From: Dehalococcoidia bacterium
GTDB lineage: Bacteria > Chloroflexota > Dehalococcoidia > GIF9 > AB-539-J10
Length of the DNA stretch: 11,139 nucleotides
Direction: 5' to 3'
NCBI GenBank assembly: GCA_030669525.1
Contig: DAOVDO010000015.1
Location: 1-11,139 of the forward strand
The position numbers and the translations under genes are program-made. This document shows positions 7,094 to 11,139 of this stretch, one piece after another. Within the stretch, counting starts at the first letter, position 1. Every line of letters begins with the position of its first letter. Below the pieces are notes generated by a model. It made no database searches and was not told the DNA's origin. It was given only the letters and a program-made list of their open reading frames with translations.

Positions 7094-7663
7094 TCAACCT
7101 CCTAAAATGTCTTTATGATTGCGCCACGCCATGAAGGCGAGAATAAAAAGTGCTATAGCAGCGATAATTGAATAAATACCAATTAGCCGCAGGATTGCCA
7201 GTGCACCAGCTACAGGAAGGCACAGGCAGAGCAAGCCAAAAATTAATGCCAGAATTCCACCTAGACCAAGAAGCAATTTACCGCCGATGTCCGTTTCTGT
7301 CCTGAAAGCGGCGATTATGCCAAAAATGCCGGTAACCAATGCCCATGCGCCGATAAGTATAAGTAGTACCCAGGCAGTAACTCCTGGCAAGCTGAAAGTG
7401 ATAATACCTACAGCGATACCGACTATTCCATGAAGAATTAATATCAACCGGTTTCCTTGTCCTGCGTGACTTAAACCTGCAAAGAGTGCCAGGATACCGT
7501 CAATCAATACAAAGGCACCAAAGAAGATGAGAAGCACTGCCAGTGTGATTTCGGGCCAGGCTAAGAGCAGAATACCGAAAATCAGGGCGATAAGACCCCG
7601 CAGTGCCACTGTCCACCAGTGCTGGGTCGGAATGAACTGCTGCATTACAACATTTCCCTTCAT
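7094..7663 (-). CDS. HdeD/DUF308-family six-helix membrane protein
   Basis: A 189-residue integral membrane protein. About six hydrophobic segments are visible near residues 17-35, 39-63, 72-92, 95-119, 129-150 and 152-179. Three similar two-helix units are typical of the HdeD/DUF308 family: LRGLIALIFGILLLAWPEIT, the LHGIVGIAVGIITFSLPGVT stretch, and the GLGGILALIFGLLCLCLP stretch. Each has a helix ending in a Pro-containing turn. E. coli HdeD is tied to acid resistance at high cell density, but most relatives have no known role and none is claimed here. The ATG at 7663 has AAGGAGG 7 nt upstream; a second in-frame ATG lies at 7645. The gene follows the I42 inhibitor gene after 30 nt. Its TGA stop lies 2 nt before the lipoprotein ATG, whose ribosome site is inside this gene's last codons, so the two are probably coupled. 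Confidence 0.88.
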   Translation of the reverse strand: MKGNVVMQQFIPTQHWWTVALRGLIALIFGILLLAWPEITLAVLLIFFGAFVLIDGILALFAGLSHAGQGNRLILILHGIVGIAVGIITFSLPGVTAWVLLILIGAWALVTGIFGIIAAFRTETDIGGKLLLGLGGILALIFGLLCLCLPVAGALAILRLIGIYSIIAAIALFILAFMAWRNHKDILGG

Positions 7664-7693
7664 GATTCTACCTCCTTATCTGGAATTGGTATG

Positions 7694-8098
7694 CTATTTA
7701 ACAACTACGGTTAAGTCGAAGGTCTGGGCTGCTTTCTCACCACCTTCCCATGCCTGGCTGTATTCCATGGATACGGTGCTCTTGCCTTTTTTGAGCGCCT
7801 TGAATGTCCATATTTCTTTACCAGGAGCACCAACCATGCCGGTATCCGCTGGTGCCTCAAATTGGTGGTTTACCTGTTCCAATACAGTCTGATTGCTAAT
7901 CACAGACTGCTCTGTCCACTGGAAGCCCGTTGTGGCGTTAGATTCCAGGGTTACTGTCAATGAGCCGCCAACTCCGAGTTCGACTTCTTTGCCGCTATAT
8001 GAGTCATCGACAACTACCTGCTTTGGTGCCTGGGAGCAGGCAAAGAGGCAAAGGGAGATAGCAATTACAGTACCAATCAGAGCTAGTTTTGATTTCAT
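7694..8098 (-). CDS. Lipoprotein of the chagasin-like I42 protease inhibitor family
   Basis: 134 residues. A hydrophobic leader ends in CLFAC, with the lipidation cysteine at 21, so it is a predicted membrane-anchored extracytoplasmic protein. The mature part is one small beta domain. Its three family loops can be seen: NATTGFQW at 54-61 (NPTTGY-type loop), GMVGAPGKEIWTF at 87-99, and YSQAWEGGE at 113-121, where the usual RPW is reduced to a lone Trp. Chagasin and its bacterial relatives plug the active cleft of papain-family cysteine proteases with these loops. Inhibition is inferred, and the changed third loop could weaken or shift it. The ATG at 8098 has AAGGAGG about 9 nt upstream. First gene of a three-gene operon with its own promoter. 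No protease gene is nearby, so the target is unknown. Confidence 0.87.
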   Translation of the reverse strand: MKSKLALIGTVIAISLCLFACSQAPKQVVVDDSYSGKEVELGVGGSLTVTLESNATTGFQWTEQSVISNQTVLEQVNHQFEAPADTGMVGAPGKEIWTFKALKKGKSTVSMEYSQAWEGGEKAAQTFDLTVVVK

Positions 8099-8149
8099 TT
8101 TCTATTCCTCCTTATATCATCAATTCAATTATATGTGTGGTATGGCCAG

Positions 8150-8178
8150 AATATCAAATGTTTCCAATCTTTTGTCAA
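8150..8178 (-). promoter_or_regulatory. Sigma70-type promoter for the I42-HdeD-lipoprotein operon
   Basis: On the minus strand a perfect TTGACA (8173-8178) is followed after 17 nt by GATATT (8150-8155; 4 of 6 to TATAAT, in the context TGATATT). Transcription would begin near 8143, leaving about 45 nt before the ATG at 8098. A perfect TATAAT also occurs about 20 nt further downstream on this strand but has no matching -35. Confidence 0.6.
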
Positions 8179-8184
8179 GGCAAG

Positions 8185-8200
8185 TGTTAGCGTGCTAGCA
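8185..8200. promoter_or_regulatory. Operator-like inverted repeat upstream of the -35
   Basis: TGTTAGC-GT-GCTAGCA is an inverted repeat with one mismatch between its 7-bp arms. It lies 6 bp upstream of the TTGACA box of the minus-strand operon, a place where an activator or repressor could bind. No regulator is identified, and a chance palindrome of this size is quite possible. Confidence 0.3.
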
Positions 8201-8384
8201 GGTGATTTTACTTAAGATGGATAGGTGGCACAGCAGTCGATATTTAAGGAGTTATGAGAACTGGGTAGAATGAGCACACAATAAAAATATCGTGAATCAT
8301 AATGGGGGCGGGTCTCGTCTCAGAGCTGGGTATGTAGCTATAGCAAAGTCAGGGAATTGTGGAGGATGTTAATGGTACATATGC

Positions 8385-8413
8385 TTTACCTTTTGGCACT
8401 TGTGATGTAAAAT
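8385..8413 (+). promoter_or_regulatory. Candidate promoter of yebC-ruvCA
   Basis: TTTACC (8385-8390; 4 of 6 to TTGACA), a 17-nt spacer, then TAAAAT (8408-8413; 5 of 6 to TATAAT). A start near 8420 would give a leader of only about 14 nt that begins close to the purine-rich ribosome site before the ATG at 8434. It agrees with starting yebC at 8434 and not at the GTG at 8359. Confidence 0.4.
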
Positions 8414-8433
8414 CAATCTTAAGGGAGAAAGGC

Positions 8434-9186
8434 ATGTCAGGACATTCAAAGTGGTCGCAGATTAAACGGCAAAAGGGTGTGGCAGATGCCAGGCGCGGTC
8501 AGCTATTTACCAAGCTTACTCGAGAAATTATGGTGGCTGTAAAGCAGGGTGGGAGTAATCCGGAAAGCAATTTTCAGTTGCGTTTGTCAGTGCAGAAGGC
8601 CCGCGATAGCAACATGCCCCTGGAGAATATTGATAGAGCCATAAAGCGTGCCAGCGGTGGTAATGAGGCATCTGATTTGACCCAGATAACTCTTGAGGGT
8701 TATGGGCCAAATGGTGTAGCAATTCTGGTGGAAGCGCTCAGCGATAATCGAAACCGCACCATACAGGATGTACGTCGCCTTTTCATACGACATGGCGGTA
8801 GCCTGGGGGAAAGTGGGTGTGTTTCATGGATTTTTGAAAACAAAGGAGTGATCACCGTAGAAAGCGATGGCTCGGATGCTGAAGAAATAGCCTTACAGGC
8901 TATCGATGTCGGGGCTGAGGATGTTAGGACGGAAGAGGGCTATATTGAGATATATACTCAACCACAGGATTTGGAAGAAGTAAGAAAAGCCATCGCGGAG
9001 CAGAAACATGTAGTTTCGGCTGAACTCTCTCAAATACCCAAGACCACAATGGTACTGGGTGAAAAGGAAGCGGCTCAGGCATTAAGTTTGCTTGACCATC
9101 TCGAGGAACTTGATGATGTACAGCATGCGTTCTCCAATGTTGATTTCTCTGATGCCACTTTAGAGAAACTGCGTGGTCAAGTATAG
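8434..9186 (+). CDS. yebC: YebC/TACO1-family protein (PmpR-like)
   Basis: 250 residues, the usual length. It opens with the family signature MSGHSKWSQIKRQKGVADA, followed by GQLFTKLTREI, NMPLENIDRAIKRASG (about 61-76) and the YGPNGVAILVEALSDNRNRT block (about 90-109). The acidic C-terminal domain contains IPKTTMVLGE. Family members were first described as transcription regulators (PmpR/YebC) and more recently as ribosome-associated factors helping translation of difficult stretches (TACO1); the sequence cannot tell which applies. The ATG at 8434 is chosen because the signature begins there and AAGGGAGAAAGG precedes it; the frame also opens 75 nt earlier at a GTG. It is followed by ruvC after 1 nt, a very common yebC-ruvC arrangement. 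Confidence 0.97.
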   Translation: MSGHSKWSQIKRQKGVADARRGQLFTKLTREIMVAVKQGGSNPESNFQLRLSVQKARDSNMPLENIDRAIKRASGGNEASDLTQITLEGYGPNGVAILVEALSDNRNRTIQDVRRLFIRHGGSLGESGCVSWIFENKGVITVESDGSDAEEIALQAIDVGAEDVRTEEGYIEIYTQPQDLEEVRKAIAEQKHVVSAELSQIPKTTMVLGEKEAAQALSLLDHLEELDDVQHAFSNVDFSDATLEKLRGQV

Positions 9187-9187
9187 C

Positions 9188-9682
9188 ATGCGCATTCTTG
9201 GCATTGACCCTGGAACTATAAATTCAGGCTATGGGGTGGTGGACGCTGATGAGGAAATACGGATGGTGGATTTTGGTGTTTTTAGTTTCTCTCCGCGGAC
9301 TTCTAAAGAAAAGCGATTGCATTCCCTGTATTGTAGTTTAAGCGAGATTATTGCCAGGTATAGACCAGACGAGCTGGCTATTGAGGAGCCCTTTGTGGGC
9401 ATTAATGCCCGCTCAGCATTTGCTATAGGTACGGCACAGGCTATAGCTATCCTGGCAGGAGCCAGCCAGCAGTTACCCATATATTACTATTCCCCAGCCC
9501 AGGTAAAGCTGCAGGTAACTGGATATGGTCGTGGTGACAAACGACAAATACAGGAAATGGTGAGAATTCAACTTGGGCTTTCTAAATCTCCTGAGCCCAG
9601 TGATGCGGCAGATGCTCTGGCTGTAGCTATTTGTCATATACAGCAGAGCTGCCTTAATCGATGGCTGACCAATAAAGGTTAA
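9188..9682 (+). CDS. ruvC: Holliday junction resolvase RuvC
   Basis: An endonuclease that cuts Holliday junctions as a dimer together with RuvAB. 164 residues in an RNase H-like fold. The four acidic metal ligands are all visible: D7 in GIDPG, E66 in AIEEP, and D139 and D142 in SDAADALAVAICH. NARSAFAIGTAQAIAIL (73-89) and the YYSPAQVKLQVTGYGRGDK block (100-118) are also typical. The ATG at 9188, where MRILGIDPGT begins, is chosen over an in-frame GTG at 9173 that lies inside yebC. No strong Shine-Dalgarno is seen, so translation is probably coupled to yebC, whose TAG ends 1 nt before. ruvA follows after 1 nt. Confidence 0.97.
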   Translation: MRILGIDPGTINSGYGVVDADEEIRMVDFGVFSFSPRTSKEKRLHSLYCSLSEIIARYRPDELAIEEPFVGINARSAFAIGTAQAIAILAGASQQLPIYYYSPAQVKLQVTGYGRGDKRQIQEMVRIQLGLSKSPEPSDAADALAVAICHIQQSCLNRWLTNKG

Positions 9683-9683
9683 G

Positions 9684-10265
9684 ATGATAGCATCTTTAGA
9701 GGGAATGTTAGAATATCGCGCTGCTGATTCAGTCATTGTCAATGTGGGGGGGATAGGTTTTCAGGTGTATGTGTCGGGTTCAACTTTGAGTCAGTTGGGA
9801 GCCATCAAGGATAAAGTCTCGCTTTATACTCATCTCCACCTGAGAGAGGATAATGCTTCTCTTTACGGCTTCGCCTCCACTGAGGAATTAGCACTGTTCA
9901 GGAATCTCATTTCTGTCTCAGGTGTTGGGCCCAAGCTAGCTTTAGCATTACTGTCAGCATTGAGTCCTGAGCAGCTTGTTATGGCTATTGCCAGTGGCAA
10001 TGTCGATGTTATCAGCCAGGTATCTGGCGTTGGTAAAAAAGTTGCCAGTCGGCTGGTTGTAGAACTAAGGGGAAAGATGGAGAAGCAATGGGAAGGAACT
10101 ATACTACCTTTAGCTTCGGAAGATACCGAGGCCGTAGCCGCTTTAACCAGTCTGGGCTATTCTTTAAGGGAGTCAACTCAAGCTATCTTCAGCCTTCCAA
10201 ATCCAGATGGAATGAGCCTGGAGGAAAAGGTCAAAGCTGCGCTTCAACAATTGGCTACAGGATGA
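9684..10265 (+). CDS. ruvA: Holliday junction branch migration subunit RuvA
   Basis: Binds the four-way junction as a tetramer and loads the RuvB motor. 193 residues with three domains. An N-terminal OB-fold (MIASLEGMLEY to about 63) includes the acidic pin E55-D56 that keeps the junction arms apart. Two helix-hairpin-helix DNA-binding motifs follow: ISVSGVGPKLALALL (76-90) and VISQVSGVGKKVASRLVVEL (109-128). After a linker, a C-terminal RuvB-binding domain (about 146-193, containing AVAALTSLGYS) completes the protein. The ATG at 9684 lies 1 nt after the ruvC stop, with AAAGG 7 nt before it. The next gene is uvrB, not ruvB, so the motor subunit must be encoded elsewhere. Confidence 0.98.
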   Translation: MIASLEGMLEYRAADSVIVNVGGIGFQVYVSGSTLSQLGAIKDKVSLYTHLHLREDNASLYGFASTEELALFRNLISVSGVGPKLALALLSALSPEQLVMAIASGNVDVISQVSGVGKKVASRLVVELRGKMEKQWEGTILPLASEDTEAVAALTSLGYSLRESTQAIFSLPNPDGMSLEEKVKAALQQLATG

Positions 10266-10308
10266 TTTGAGTGGCTGTAGATACTGGTGGTGTTGGTCAT
10301 CACGTACA

Positions 10309-10336
10309 TTCATATAATATGTTATACCCCTATTAT
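10309..10336 (+). promoter_or_regulatory. Candidate promoter region for uvrB
   Basis: The 133-nt gap between ruvA and uvrB is AT-rich. TTCATA (10309-10314; 4 of 6) is followed after 16 nt by TATTAT (10331-10336; 5 of 6). A perfect TATAAT (10313-10318) inside the near palindrome CATAT-A-ATATG overlaps the first box but lacks a well spaced -35. uvrB may thus have its own promoter. No recognisable SOS box (GAAC-N4-GTTC) or U-run terminator is seen here. Confidence 0.4.
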
Positions 10337-10398
10337 GCGTATAGTTACCAGGTCAGAAATATTTAAAGTTACTTCTCATTTTGGCGGGTGAAACATTG

Positions 10399-11139
10399 AT
10401 GTCTGAGTTTAAGCTTGTTTCTGATTTTCGTCTTACAGGTGACCAGCCGCAGGCGGTGGATAACTTGGCTATGGGTTTGAACAAGGGATACCGGGAGCAG
10501 ACTTTGCTGGGTGTTACTGGCTGTGGTAAGACTTTCACTATGGCCAACGTTATTGAGAGAGTGCAGAGGCCGACGCTGGTTATTTGTCACAATAAAACGC
10601 TGGCTGCCCAGTTAGCTACCGAGTTTAAAGAATTCTTTCCCGAGAGCGCAGTGGAGTATTTTGTCAGTTACTACGATTACTACCAGCCAGAGGCTTATAT
10701 ACCCAGCACTGACATTTATATTGAGAAGGAGACTGATATTAATGAGGAGATTGATAAGCTGCGTCATGCAGCTACCAGAGCCCTTTTTGAGCGCAGGGAT
10801 GTGATTATAGTAGCCTCAGTTTCCTGTATTTACAGCCTCGGTTCACCAGAGGAGTATCACAGCTTCGCACTTAATGTGAAAAGGAAAGATACTCATCAAC
10901 GAGATAAGTTAGTTCGCCGGCTGGTGGATATGCAGTATGAGAGAAATGATTTTGAGCTAACGCGGGGTAAGTTTCGTATCAGGGGCGATACTCTGGAAAT
11001 ACAGCCTGCTTATGAGGAAACAGCCCTCAGAATTGAGTTTTGGGGAGATGAAATTGACCGCATCATGGAAGTTGATCCCCTTACTGGTGAATTACTCAGT
11101 CAGTGTGAGCAAGTGGATATTTATCCCGCCAAACATTTC
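10399..11139 (+). CDS. uvrB: Excinuclease ABC subunit B, N-terminal part (cut by window edge)
   Basis: The ATP-dependent damage-verification subunit of nucleotide excision repair, working between UvrA and UvrC. 247 residues are visible, starting at the ATG at 10399 ([19 protein letters not shown]). Residues 38-45 form the Walker A loop, read here as GVTGCGKT where Ser or Thr is usual before the second Gly. The motif Ia block HNKTLAAQL is at 64-72, and [19 protein letters not shown] (87-105) supplies the aromatic beta-hairpin that clamps [18 protein letters not shown] (139-153) and the [13 protein letters not shown] block (189-201) complete the match. The Walker B motif, later helicase motifs and UvrC-binding tail lie beyond the window. 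Only a weak ribosome site (GGCGGGTG) precedes the start. Confidence 0.98.
   Translation, partial: MSEFKLVSDFRLTGDQPQAVDNLAMGLNKGYREQTLLGVTGCGKTFTMANVIERVQRPTLVICHNKTLAAQLATEFKEFFPESAVEYFVSYYDYYQPEAYIPSTDIYIEKETDINEEIDKLRHAATRALFERRDVIIVASVSCIYSLGSPEEYHSFALNVKRKDTHQRDKLVRRLVDMQYERNDFELTRGKFRIRGDTLEIQPAYEETALRIEFWGDEIDRIMEVDPLTGELLSQCEQVDIYPAKHF

Larger units (their letters stand above)
8099..8433. other. Divergent intergenic region, no gene
   Basis: About 335 nt separate the I42 lipoprotein start from the yebC start. The left side holds the minus-strand promoter and its operator-like palindrome; the right side holds the candidate yebC promoter. In between (about 8215-8370) I find no open frame with a ribosome site, no tRNA-like fold and no U-run terminator. 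A short G-rich patch near 8304-8312 and the palindrome GCTATAGC (8336-8343) stand out slightly. The rightward frame of yebC extends back to a GTG at 8359, but that part does not look like YebC. Confidence 0.7.

Noticed and set aside
8304..8345. G-rich patch plus palindrome in the divergent region, considered as tRNA or riboswitch
   Set aside because: No cloverleaf, no T-loop consensus and no extended pairing can be drawn; only short local palindromes such as GCTATAGC are present.
8359..8433. 25-residue N-terminal extension of yebC from a GTG
   Set aside because: YebC proteins begin at the MSGHSKW signature, which has its own ATG and ribosome site at 8434; the extension also overlaps the candidate promoter.
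9229..9742. Minus-strand open frames opposite ruvC and ruvA
   Set aside because: They lie opposite genes with complete catalytic or DNA-binding motifs and have no ribosome sites or family features.

Overview
The window is a stretch of ordinary bacterial chromosome made of two divergent blocks. Everything from position 1 to about 8100 reads on the minus strand, and everything from about 8434 to the end reads on the plus strand. GC content looks moderate by eye. The protein families (short arginine-pathway enzymes, I42-type and repeat-bearing lipoproteins, yebC-ruvC-ruvA) would fit an anaerobic Chloroflexota/Dehalococcoidia-like genome. That placement is a recollection of family flavour, not something proved here. 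I see no tRNA, rRNA, CRISPR, IS element or phage gene.

Minus strand, 1-4848: an arginine biosynthesis operon transcribed argJ-argB-argD-argG-argH, with argH cut by the window edge. Two junctions (argJ/argB and argG/argH) are TAATG stop-start overlaps, argB overlaps argD, and argD-argG are 24 nt apart with a strong Shine-Dalgarno, so the genes are probably co-transcribed and translationally coupled. The products cover acetyl recycling (ArgJ), N-acetylglutamate phosphorylation (ArgB), acetylornithine transamination (ArgD), and argininosuccinate synthesis and cleavage (ArgG, ArgH). ArgC and ArgF/carbamoyltransferase are not in the window. ArgJ implies the cyclic, acetyl-recycling version of the pathway.

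Minus strand, 5097-8098: a compact three-gene envelope operon. It encodes a small lipoprotein of the chagasin-like I42 protease-inhibitor family, then a six-helix HdeD/DUF308 membrane protein, then a 664-residue lipoprotein with one fibronectin-III-like domain and six tandem copies of an ~87-93-residue beta-rich repeat. A sigma70-like promoter (TTGACA, 17 nt, GATATT) lies just upstream of the first gene. A long imperfect inverted repeat lies between this operon and argJ.

Plus strand, 8434-11139: DNA maintenance genes. yebC, ruvC and ruvA are packed with 1-nt gaps, followed after 133 nt by uvrB, which runs off the window. ruvB does not follow ruvA. The ~335-nt region between the two divergent blocks holds both outward promoters and no gene.

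Most of the window is well-known housekeeping. The parts least explained by known families are the repeat lipoprotein and its small operon, the inverted repeat near 5000-5080, an ArgH lacking the usual N-terminal WGGRF segment, and a cysteine in the Walker A loop of UvrB. I did not find a convincing undescribed system.
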